NCBI GenBank assembly: GCA_031267195.1
Contig: JAIRZO010000085.1
Span: 1 to 5,241, forward strand
Origin: Holosporaceae bacterium
GTDB lineage: Bacteria > Pseudomonadota > Alphaproteobacteria > UBA3830
Direction of reading: 5' to 3'
Length of the DNA: 5,241 bases
Part shown: piece after piece, positions 1-5,241 of the stretch
How the letters are laid out: each line of letters opens with the position of its first letter
Numbering within the stretch: position 1 is the first letter of the stretch
Translations under genes and position numbers: made by a program
The notes under the pieces: generated by a model
Databases searched by the model: none
What the model was told of the DNA's origin: nothing
The model's input: the letters and a program-made list of their open reading frames with translations, nothing else

Positions 1-60
1 AAGATTCTGACAATATCTGAAGAAAAATATCCTACACAATAGACTATTTGAATCACTGGA

Positions 61-322
61 AGAAATAGATTGTTCCAACGCCACGGAGTTAGCCGCCTGC
101 CGGAGCTTGATGTTAAAAAGAAAGAGAAGAAATAATTCAAATCCTATCCCATTGGCTATTTTCATATCGACTCACACAGCCAGCGCATCCCTGGACCAAT
201 GGACAGGTGGAATGCATGAACAAAACCATCAAAGATGCAACACGGCAAAACGACATCACCATTGCTCTCATGACCAACTACAAGAGCACCTAAAGGCCTT
301 CGTCAATGCTTATAATTTCGCT
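61..322 (+). pseudogene. IS481-type integrase/transposase remnant
   Basis: This is a decayed fragment of a DDE integrase-type transposase of the IS481 kind, readable only by changing frame. Frame 1 (61-168) gives a stretch containing FQRHGVSRLPEL and, after an in-frame TAA at 133-135, FKSYPIGYFHI, which is the typical entry to the integrase core. At about 168 the reading jumps to frame 3 with RLTQPAHPWTNGQVECMN, the conserved block around the last catalytic Glu (QVE). The core between these blocks, roughly 90-100 residues in family members and carrying the two catalytic Asp, is missing. A further shift near 240-250 moves to frame 2, giving KRHHHCSHDQLQEHLKAFVNAYNFA. The match stops abruptly at about 322, where IS1-type coding begins. 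The segment 1-60 upstream shows stops in all forward frames and nothing I recognise; it could be more of the same element. The gene cannot encode a working transposase. The family call is from remembered motifs, not a search. Confidence 0.8.
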
Positions 323-656
323 GGTTGATCGAAACCGGTTGCGTTTTGCTGGATTTGAAGTCGGTGACTCAAGCAGCGATACCTTCAGGCGACTATGGGA
401 TAAATTAAAGGCCCAAACGCTAAATTTTGTATGTACCGATGGGAATCCTGTGTATACAGAGGTTCTGGGAGAAGACGCCGACCTAAAGCATGTCGTGACA
501 AAATCAGAAACATGCTTGGTTGAATCATATAATTCTGTTCTCAGATATTATCTAGCCAGATTGCATAGAAAAACAAAATGCTACTCAAAATCAGAAAAAA
601 TGTTGAGACTTTCCATTTGCCTCTTCTTACATAAAAAATATAATCTATATTCATAG
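322..656 (+). pseudogene. IS1-family transposase, 5'-truncated catalytic domain
   Basis: This is the C-terminal DDE catalytic half of an IS1-type transposase (InsB-like). The reading frame is open from 306, but recognisable similarity starts only at the Val-Asp-Arg codons at 324-332. Counting from the ATG at 306, the likely catalytic residues are Asp8 (VDRNR), Asp45 (CTDGNPVY) and Glu73 (LVESYN). They are followed by the diagnostic RLHRKTKCYSKSEK, which parallels ARLGRKSLSFSKS of enteric IS1. The C-terminal length after the SKS motif matches IS1, so the 3' end of the gene looks natural and ends at TAG 654-656. The N-terminal zinc-finger/helix-turn-helix part needed to bind the element's ends is absent, and the join to the IS481 remnant is abrupt. 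The ATG at 306 lies inside IS481-derived sequence, so it is unlikely to be a real start. No terminal inverted repeat could be identified after the stop. It is probably inactive. Confidence 0.8.
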
Positions 657-681
657 CGCAATCCCCTATCACGGACACATA

Positions 682-711
682 TTGTGTAATCGCGCACCTT
701 TTTGATACTAT
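682..711 (+). promoter_or_regulatory. Candidate sigma70-type promoter of rnpB
   Basis: A -35-like TTGTGT (682-687) is followed after 18 bases by a -10-like TACTAT (706-711). An alternative -10 is GATACT at 704-709 with a 16-base spacer. Transcription would start near 717-719, exactly where base pairing with the 3' flank of rnpB begins (see the rnpB entry). It lies about 25 bases after the end of the IS1-type transposase remnant, so part of it might derive from the insertion-sequence end. Both boxes are imperfect matches and the call is an inference from position. Confidence 0.45.
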
Positions 712-724
712 CAGTGGCGTTTTT

Positions 725-1163
725 GCGGAAACGGATGATCGCTGGGCTTCAGCCTGGAGGAAAGTCCGGACTCCCTGGAGGAAAGTGCCAGATAACGTCT
801 GGCGGCGTTGCCGGGACATCGACACAATCGTGATTGTGCTGTATATACATACGTAAATTATGTGGTATACATGCATAGTCCGGTGTGTCGAATAGTGACG
901 GTGATGTTAGGGAAAGTGCAACAGAAAATATACCGCCTTCGGGCAAGGGTGAAATGGTGAGGTAAGAGCTCACCGCGCAGTTGGCAACAACGGCGGCACG
1001 GCAAACCCCACTTGGAGCAAGATCAAATAGGAATAACATTTAATGTCCTCCACATATGGTTATTCGGGTAGATCGCTTGATGTTTACGGTGACGTAAATA
1101 CCAGATGAATGATCATCGAAATGCGTTTTTCGCATTTTACAGAATCCGGCTTATAGTTTCCGC
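725..1163 (+). ncRNA. rnpB: RNase P RNA, bacterial class A
   Basis: This is the catalytic RNA of ribonuclease P, which with the RnpA protein removes 5' leaders from pre-tRNAs. All conserved cores are present. P1 is 725-732 (GCGGAAAC) with 1156-1163 (GTTTCCGC). P2 is GATGATC (734-740) with GATCATC (1111-1117). P4 is 762-769 with 1146-1152, keeping the bulged U at 765. P5 is CTCC (771-774) with GGAG (1014-1017). P6 pairs GGAGG (777-781) with loop CCTCC (1047-1051). P8 is GCCAGA (787-792) with TCTGGC (798-803). The conserved AGTGCAACAGAAA block is at 915-927. P13/P14 region is GGTGAG (956-961) with CTCACC (969-974). P16 is GAATAAC (1031-1037) with GTTATTC (1059-1065). The GGT that binds the tRNA CCA end is at 1067-1069. 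P18 is TTTACG with a GTGA loop, 1083-1098. A P19 hairpin is at 1119-1137. P3 and P12 are very short, while about 95 bases are added after P9. Pairing can extend outward to 717-732 with 1156-1171, so the transcript may be slightly longer. No terminator is visible before the next gene. Confidence 0.97.
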
Positions 1164-1184
1164 AGAAATGCGTATAAAATTGTT

Positions 1185-2336
1185 GTGAAAGATATGGCAA
1201 TTCAATCAAAGCACCTTAGCACATTAGAACCGTGGCAAGATTCCAAAGCAAAGCCCTACGTTGTTACAAAAAACATAACCAAATCCTTTGATGGACGCAT
1301 AGCTGTAAATGACGTATCTCTTTCAATATATAAAGGTGAATTATTTTCATTATTGGGTCGATCCGGTTGTGGAAAATCCACACTGCTACGCATATTAGCA
1401 GGATTTGAATCTTCCACATCCGGAAGAATATTCATAGATGGTACCGACATGACTGATACTCCGGCCTATAAGCGGCCGGTCAGCATGGTGTTTCAATCCT
1501 ATGCTCTTTTCCCTCATATGACGGTGGAGCAAAATATTGCATTTGGACTGATCCAGGAAGGAATGCAAAAAGGAGAAATCAAAGATCGAGTTAGCGCTTA
1601 TCTGGAATTGGTGCAGATGATCGGCTATGAAAAACGCAAGCCAGATCAACTTTCCGGTGGTGAAAAACAGAGAGTTGCTTTGGCCAGAAGTTTGGTAAAA
1701 CAGCCAAAACTGATTCTACTGGATGAGCCGTTGGCCGCGCTGGATAAAAAACTGCGGGAACGAACCCAGCTAGAACTAGTCAATATTCAAGAAAAGGTTG
1801 GCATTACATTCGTGATGGTTTCCCACGATCAAGAGGAAGCCATGACCATGTCAACTCGCATAGGATTAATGAATGAAGGGCGTATTCTTCAGGTCGGTAG
1901 TCCAACAGAAATTTACGAATATCCGAATTCCAAATATGTGGCAAACTTCATTGGTTCTGTGAATTTATTTGATGGAATTTTGATGGAGGAACAATCCAAC
2001 TGCGTCATAGTAAAATCAGGCGCTATGGAAAAACATTTGTACGTAAGCCATTCGGCTTCCGTCGCTGTTGGAGCTCAGATCAGCGTCGCCATACGGCCAG
2101 AAAAAGTAATGCTAACGTTAACTCAACCAAAGGGAGAATATAATTGGACCAGCGGTGTAGTCGAAGATATTGTTTATCTTGGTGATGTGTCAATTTATCA
2201 CGTCAGACTACAATCTGGCATGGTGGTTTTCTCCACCGTGACAAATTTGGTAAGGGTTGCAGAACGCCTAATCCAATGGGATGACAAGGTTTTTTTGTAT
2301 TGGAAGCCAGAAAATGGCATCGTACTAGCAATATAA
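1185..2336 (+). CDS. potG: Putrescine/polyamine ABC transporter ATP-binding protein (PotG-like)
   Basis: This 383-residue protein is the cytoplasmic ATPase that powers polyamine uptake through PotH-PotI. Motifs in order: Walker A GRSGCGKST (58-66), Q-loop FQSYALFPHMTVEQNIAFG (from 103), signature LSGGEKQRVALARSL (156-170), Walker B LILLDE (176-181), D-loop ALDKKLRE (185-192) and switch His214 in VSHDQEEAM. A C-terminal TOBE-type regulatory domain spans about 255-383, with FIGSVNLFDG, VAIRPEKVML and YLGDVSIYHVRL. The C-terminal part and total length resemble E. coli PotG (377 aa), and the neighbours resemble PotH and PotI. This favours PotG over the paralogue PotA, though substrate specificity is inferred. 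The start is uncertain: GTG 1185 is the longest choice and ATG 1194 is equally plausible, and neither has a clear Shine-Dalgarno sequence. The gene begins 21 bases after rnpB with no terminator between, so read-through from the rnpB promoter is possible. It converges on potI, unlike the usual single-strand operon. All ATPase motifs are intact. Confidence 0.95.
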   Translation: MKDMAIQSKHLSTLEPWQDSKAKPYVVTKNITKSFDGRIAVNDVSLSIYKGELFSLLGRSGCGKSTLLRILAGFESSTSGRIFIDGTDMTDTPAYKRPVSMVFQSYALFPHMTVEQNIAFGLIQEGMQKGEIKDRVSAYLELVQMIGYEKRKPDQLSGGEKQRVALARSLVKQPKLILLDEPLAALDKKLRERTQLELVNIQEKVGITFVMVSHDQEEAMTMSTRIGLMNEGRILQVGSPTEIYEYPNSKYVANFIGSVNLFDGILMEEQSNCVIVKSGAMEKHLYVSHSASVAVGAQISVAIRPEKVMLTLTQPKGEYNWTSGVVEDIVYLGDVSIYHVRLQSGMVVFSTVTNLVRVAERLIQWDDKVFLYWKPENGIVLAI

Positions 2337-2359
2337 ATATTTGACAAATAACGATAGAA

Positions 2360-2386
2360 TTACTAGCTTAGCACAAGCTCTAGTAA
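2360..2386. terminator. Hairpin between convergent potG and potI tails, possible bidirectional terminator
   Basis: TTACTAG (2360-2366) pairs perfectly with CTAGTAA (2380-2386). Inside it, CTT (2367-2369) can pair with AAG (2375-2377), leaving the loop AGCAC. It starts 24 bases after the potG stop, and its right arm contains the stop and last codons of potI. The position suits a shared terminator. The stem is AT-rich, and no tight T-run follows on either strand: on the plus side a T-rich stretch starts a few bases later (from about 2391), and on the minus side the following sequence is only moderately T-rich. It is a weak candidate by intrinsic-terminator rules. Confidence 0.4.
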
Positions 2387-3198
2387 AGATTGTTTGTTGT
2401 ATTTTTCTTTCTATATAAAAGAATAGCAGTTATAACAACCCCCACTGTCAGTACAGCAATTAAAATCGCTGCTAGAGCGTTTATTTCCGGTGAAATGCCA
2501 AATCTTAGACTGGAAAATACCACCATAGGCAATGTTGTTGCACCTGGCCCTGCCACAAAGCTCGCTATGACAACATCATCCAAAGAAAGAGCGAAAGCCA
2601 ACAGCCATCCACTAACTATCGCTGGAAATATGATTGGTAATGTTATGACGAAAAACACTTTTGTGGGAGATGCTCCGAGATCAAGAGCGGCTTCTTCCAA
2701 AGATCTATCAAAATCCTGCAATCTCGCCTGAACCAACATGGTTACATACGACAATGTCAATGTTATATGCGCTATGATTACGCTGGTTGATCCCCTACCG
2801 GTTGGCCATTCAAAAAATTTTTCCATGCCTATGAACAACATTAGCAGCGATAATCCCATGACCACTTCCGGCATTACCAGCGGAGCGGTAATCGCTCCCA
2901 CAAACGCAGTTTTCCCACGAAAACGCCGAAATCTAGTTATTACAATTGCGGCAATTGTGCCGAGCACAATGGAAATTGTGGCGGTGATGCTGGCGACCTT
3001 CAAACTTGTAAATGTCGCTCGTAATATAATTGGATTCGATACAAGAGCCTTGTACCATTTCAAGGAAAAACCAGACCATATGCTTATGAAGCGCGATTCA
3101 TTGAACGAGTATATTACCACCAGGAATAGTGGTAAATAGAGGAACAAATACCCGAAGAACAAAACTATATTCGACCATCTAATGCGCATTCTGGCCAT
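2380..3198 (-). CDS. potI: Putrescine/polyamine ABC transporter permease (PotI-like)
   Basis: This 272-residue inner-membrane permease forms the polyamine translocation channel together with PotH. About six hydrophobic segments are visible, near residues 11-31, 63-88, 98-125, 136-158, 182-208 and 239-262. The cytoplasmic EAA loop that docks onto the ATPase is clear: EEAALDLGASPTKVFF (168-183), with the later LP at 187-188. Blocks such as TAPLVMPEVVMGLSLL, SLDDVVIASFVAGPGATTLP and EINALA match what I recall of E. coli PotI, and the length fits the PotC/PotI group. The ATG at 3198 overlaps the end of potH by 20 bases. A second ATG (Met4, 3189) would reduce the overlap to 11. Neither has a strong ribosome binding site, which suggests translational coupling to potH. 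The stop TAG (2382-2380) lies in the right arm of the intergenic hairpin. The gene appears complete and intact. Confidence 0.95.
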   Translation of the reverse strand: MARMRIRWSNIVLFFGYLFLYLPLFLVVIYSFNESRFISIWSGFSLKWYKALVSNPIILRATFTSLKVASITATISIVLGTIAAIVITRFRRFRGKTAFVGAITAPLVMPEVVMGLSLLMLFIGMEKFFEWPTGRGSTSVIIAHITLTLSYVTMLVQARLQDFDRSLEEAALDLGASPTKVFFVITLPIIFPAIVSGWLLAFALSLDDVVIASFVAGPGATTLPMVVFSSLRFGISPEINALAAILIAVLTVGVVITAILLYRKKNTTNNLY

Positions 3199-4132
3199 CT
3201 TTCATTAAAAATCTGATTTCTTTCCTTTTCTGGCTCATCATCACAGGAAGTACAATAACCGTCAGCAACACAATAGATAACGCCGCAGCTGTTGGCCATG
3301 ACAGATTCCAGAAAAACTCATTCCAAACCAATCGCCCTATGGTAAGTGTTTGGGCTCCGCCTAGAAGTTCCGGAATAACAAATTCGCCAATGGCTGGCAC
3401 AAACACCAGGATCGATCCGGCATATATTCCCGGAGTAGCCAATGGAACGACTATGGAAAAAAAAGTTTTGAACGGTGTACTCCCCAAATCATAGGCTGCT
3501 TCTATGATAGAATAATCTATCTTTTCTACCGCATTGTAGAGTGGAAAAATCATGAAAGGCAGATAAGCATATATAATGCCTATGCAGGCGGCGTAGGAAT
3601 TGTTTATCAAGGGTAACGGTGATTCTATGAGCTGATACTTTATAAGTAAATTATTTATGATTCCACTGGGACTCAGCAACATTATCCAGGCGTAAACCCG
3701 GATCAGGAATGATGTCCAGAATGGCAACACAATCAGCATGAGCAGTATATTACGGACCTTCTCCGAAGATCTCGCAATCGCCAATGCCATTGGGAATCCA
3801 ATCAGTAAACAGCAAACGGTGGAGGCGGTGGCGATGATTATCGATATGACGAACCCACGCAGGTACATTTCATCCGTAAAAAGCATGAAATAATTCCCAA
3901 GATTCAGCCGAATCTGCAATACCCAATTGCTAATCCAATCGACGATATCGGAATAAGGAGGAGATGCCACAACACTTTCGGCCAAACTAATTTTTAGCAG
4001 AATGAAACATGGGCATATGAAAAATAAAAAAATCCACAGCGAAGGAAAAATTAGGAGCAGACGCTTTCCAGTTATATTTTTCACAAAACTGTGAAGCCAG
4101 CCAATGGCTATTTCTTCAAATCGATATACCAT
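3179..4132 (-). CDS. potH: Putrescine/polyamine ABC transporter permease (PotH-like)
   Basis: This 317-residue inner-membrane permease is the partner of PotI. The length from the chosen start equals that of E. coli PotH (317 aa). It has a short cytoplasmic N-terminus, a first membrane segment at about 24-47, a periplasmic stretch with the PotH-like SLAESVVASPPYSDIVDW, and then further membrane segments near 93-115, 131-153, 181-201, 238-255 and 280-300. The EAA loop that contacts the ATPase reads IIEAAYDLGSTPFKTFF (209-225), followed by VVPLATPG. Other family blocks are LPFWTSFLIRVYAW, IGIIYAYLPFM and GEFVIPELLGG. The frame is open further upstream to a TTG at 4159, but that codon falls inside the candidate -10 box. 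ATG 4132 has GGAAG nine bases upstream (4146-4142), so I chose it. The gene heads a potH-potI pair. No periplasmic binding protein gene adjoins it: the next gene upstream is an unrelated ABC-F protein. Confidence 0.94.
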   Translation of the reverse strand: MVYRFEEIAIGWLHSFVKNITGKRLLLIFPSLWIFLFFICPCFILLKISLAESVVASPPYSDIVDWISNWVLQIRLNLGNYFMLFTDEMYLRGFVISIIIATASTVCCLLIGFPMALAIARSSEKVRNILLMLIVLPFWTSFLIRVYAWIMLLSPSGIINNLLIKYQLIESPLPLINNSYAACIGIIYAYLPFMIFPLYNAVEKIDYSIIEAAYDLGSTPFKTFFSIVVPLATPGIYAGSILVFVPAIGEFVIPELLGGAQTLTIGRLVWNEFFWNLSWPTAAALSIVLLTVIVLPVMMSQKRKEIRFLMKDGQNAH

Positions 4133-4141
4133 GATGCATAG

Positions 4142-4187
4142 CTTCCATAAAAACCACAATATAAAAAATATATAACCAGTGGTACAA
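4142..4187 (-). promoter_or_regulatory. Candidate promoter and ribosome binding site of potH-potI
   Basis: Reading on the minus strand, a -35-like TTGTAC (4187-4182) is followed after 18 bases by TATATT (4163-4158), a good -10 match. Transcription would start near 4151 and give a leader of about 20 bases. That leader holds the Shine-Dalgarno-like GGAAG at 4146-4142, nine bases before ATG 4132. The rest of the gap to the ABC-F gene (4188-4279) is AT-rich, with no gene or convincing terminator that I can see. The overlap of promoter and leader geometry with the chosen start makes the call reasonable, but AT-rich DNA yields such boxes by chance. Confidence 0.5.
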
Positions 4188-4279
4188 ACTATTATGTTTA
4201 TAGATACTACACTTATATGATGGAAATTCTACAAAAAACTAAGAAAATTTTCACGGCATGGGCCACTAAAAAAATATTA

Positions 4280-5241
4280 TCATTGCTTTCCAGAACGCAA
4301 TCTCCTCTCATACTGATCGATATCTCCACTAAATGCTGCGACAGATCCAGCGGCAACAACGAAAATGGAGTTCGCAACCCGGTTCAGAAAATTGCGATCA
4401 TGGGTTATGAGAATCACAGCGCCTCTGTAGGATGTGAGTGCAGCAATGAGCGATTCACGCATCTCAAAGTCGAGATGGTTTGTGGGCTCGTCCAAAATCA
4501 GCAAATGAGGAGCATCTACCGTTAACACCGTAAAAACGAGACGCGCTCGTTCTCCTCCGGAAAGCTCAGCGATTGATAAAAAAATCTTATCTCCGGAAAA
4601 TCCAAATCTCCCAAGGTGTGCTCGTATTTGTTTTTCAACGGCATTTGGCATCGTATCCCGTAAAAAATCGTAGAGTGATTTGGACAGATTCAATTTTTCA
4701 AAAACATCCTGTCGGTAAAAACCAATCTTTAATTTTTCATTAGCATCACGATTTCCCTTCTTTTGTTTCAACTCGCCTGCCAAAAATTTTGCGAAAGTTG
4801 TTTTTCCGTTGCCGTTGGCACCAACGATAGCAATGCGATCATCGTTCATAATTGAACCGGAAATATTTTTCAAAATAACTTTATCATCGTAGCCGAGAAA
4901 TATTTTTTCGTAGGATAATATGTTGGATGAGAGCGAAGTAGCAGGATCAGGAAAATTAAAGGCTATTGTAGGATCATCCTCTTCCAGTGGCAAAAATTTT
5001 ATTTTTGCAATTGCCTTCAGACGACTTTGAGCCTGTTTTGCCTTGGTGGCTTTGGCCTGAAAACGCTCTACAAATGCCATCATGTGACGGCGCTTTGTCT
5101 CAATTTTTGCGTTATATTCCTCGGCATTTTTTCGTTTTAGGGAATAGGTTTCCAAAAAGGCATCGAAGTTACCATTGTAGCGAGTAATGCATTTGTTTTT
5201 CAGAAACAAAATAGAATCTACCGCATCGTTCAGAAAATCGC
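4280..5241 (-). CDS. ABC-F family ATPase (YheS/Uup-like), C-terminal part, runs off window
   Basis: This is the C-terminal part of a soluble tandem-ATPase protein of the ABC-F family, whose members act on the ribosome rather than in transport. The frame is open to the window edge. The first complete codons read DFLNDAVDS, which directly follows the SHDR switch of the first ATPase domain, so the true start lies beyond 5241; the TTG at 5209 is internal. Of 319 visible residues, about 35-90 form the charged inter-domain linker (ERFQAKATKAKQAQSRL). The second ATPase domain follows, with Walker A GANGNGKTT (140-148), signature LSGGERARL (226-234), Walker B LLILDE (246-251) continuing PTNHLD, and switch THDR (279-282). 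LDFEMRESLIAAL and FSGDIDQYERRL resemble YheS. The protein stops nine residues after the GDIDQY block, so the long charged C-terminal extension of E. coli YheS is absent. Key ATPase residues are intact. The subfamily assignment is tentative. It is probably unrelated in function to the pot genes. Confidence 0.95.
   Translation of the reverse strand, partial: DFLNDAVDSILFLKNKCITRYNGNFDAFLETYSLKRKNAEEYNAKIETKRRHMMAFVERFQAKATKAKQAQSRLKAIAKIKFLPLEEDDPTIAFNFPDPATSLSSNILSYEKIFLGYDDKVILKNISGSIMNDDRIAIVGANGNGKTTFAKFLAGELKQKKGNRDANEKLKIGFYRQDVFEKLNLSKSLYDFLRDTMPNAVEKQIRAHLGRFGFSGDKIFLSIAELSGGERARLVFTVLTVDAPHLLILDEPTNHLDFEMRESLIAALTSYRGAVILITHDRNFLNRVANSIFVVAAGSVAAFSGDIDQYERRLRSGKQ

Noticed and set aside
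541..1039. Minus-strand open frames of about 111 and 96 residues
   Set aside because: They lie antisense to the IS1 remnant and to rnpB. The conserved RNase P core fully explains the sequence, and the translations show no recognisable domain.
1119..1137. Hairpin AAATGCG-TTTTT-CGCATTT as a transcription terminator
   Set aside because: It sits between P2' and P4' of rnpB, where many class A RNAs have the P19 helix. The T-run is in the loop rather than after the stem.
1185..2336. Naming the ATPase PotA of a spermidine-preferring PotABCD system
   Set aside because: The C-terminal region and the PotH- and PotI-like permeases resemble the PotFGHI set more closely, but without a search PotA cannot be fully excluded.
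2390..3139. Plus-strand open frames of 113 and 133 residues
   Set aside because: They are antisense to potI, whose protein is clearly conserved, and they show no family motifs.
4133..4159. Longer potH starting at TTG 4159
   Set aside because: The TTG falls inside the candidate -10 box and has no ribosome binding site, whereas ATG 4132 has GGAAG at good spacing and gives the usual PotH length.
4217..4525. Plus-strand open frame of 102 residues
   Set aside because: It mostly runs antisense to the conserved second ATPase domain of the ABC-F gene and has no recognisable content.
1..5241. CRISPR arrays, tRNA genes, phage genes, toxin-antitoxin or defence systems
   Set aside because: No regularly spaced repeats, tRNA-like cloverleaf or recognisable genes of these types were seen on either strand.

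Overview
The window looks like chromosomal DNA from a moderately AT-rich alphaproteobacterium, possibly a host-associated lineage such as Holosporales. That placement is inferred from gene content, the style of the RNase P RNA and the decayed insertion sequences; no rRNA or other direct taxonomic marker is present. I do not see an obviously new biological system. The most unusual items are the architecture of the RNase P RNA and the arrangement of the polyamine transporter genes around it.

Layout. Positions 1-60 hold nothing I can identify. Positions about 61-656 are an insertion-sequence scar: a badly decayed IS481-type integrase fragment (in-frame stop, internal deletion, frameshift) butted directly onto the C-terminal catalytic part of an IS1-family transposase. 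Positions 725-1163 (possibly 717-1171) are a complete class A RNase P RNA gene, rnpB, on the plus strand, with a plausible promoter just upstream. Only 21 bases after its 3' end, a full ABC transporter ATPase of the putrescine type (PotG-like) starts on the same strand, 1185-2336.

Facing it on the minus strand are the two membrane subunits of the same transporter, potH (3179-4132) then potI (2380-3198). They overlap by 20 bases and are therefore probably translated as a unit. A short hairpin lies between the tails of potG and potI. A candidate sigma70-type promoter and a ribosome binding site precede potH. The periplasmic binding protein (PotF/PotD) is not in the window. Further right, also on the minus strand, is the C-terminal two-thirds or so of an ABC-F family ATPase (YheS/Uup-like), which runs off the window at 5241.

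How they work together. PotG would supply ATP-driven energy in the cytoplasm to a PotH-PotI channel in the inner membrane, importing putrescine or a related polyamine delivered by a binding protein encoded elsewhere. In the familiar potFGHI arrangement these genes lie on one strand. Here the ATPase is convergent to its permeases and sits right behind rnpB, so the two halves of the transporter must be expressed from separate transcripts.
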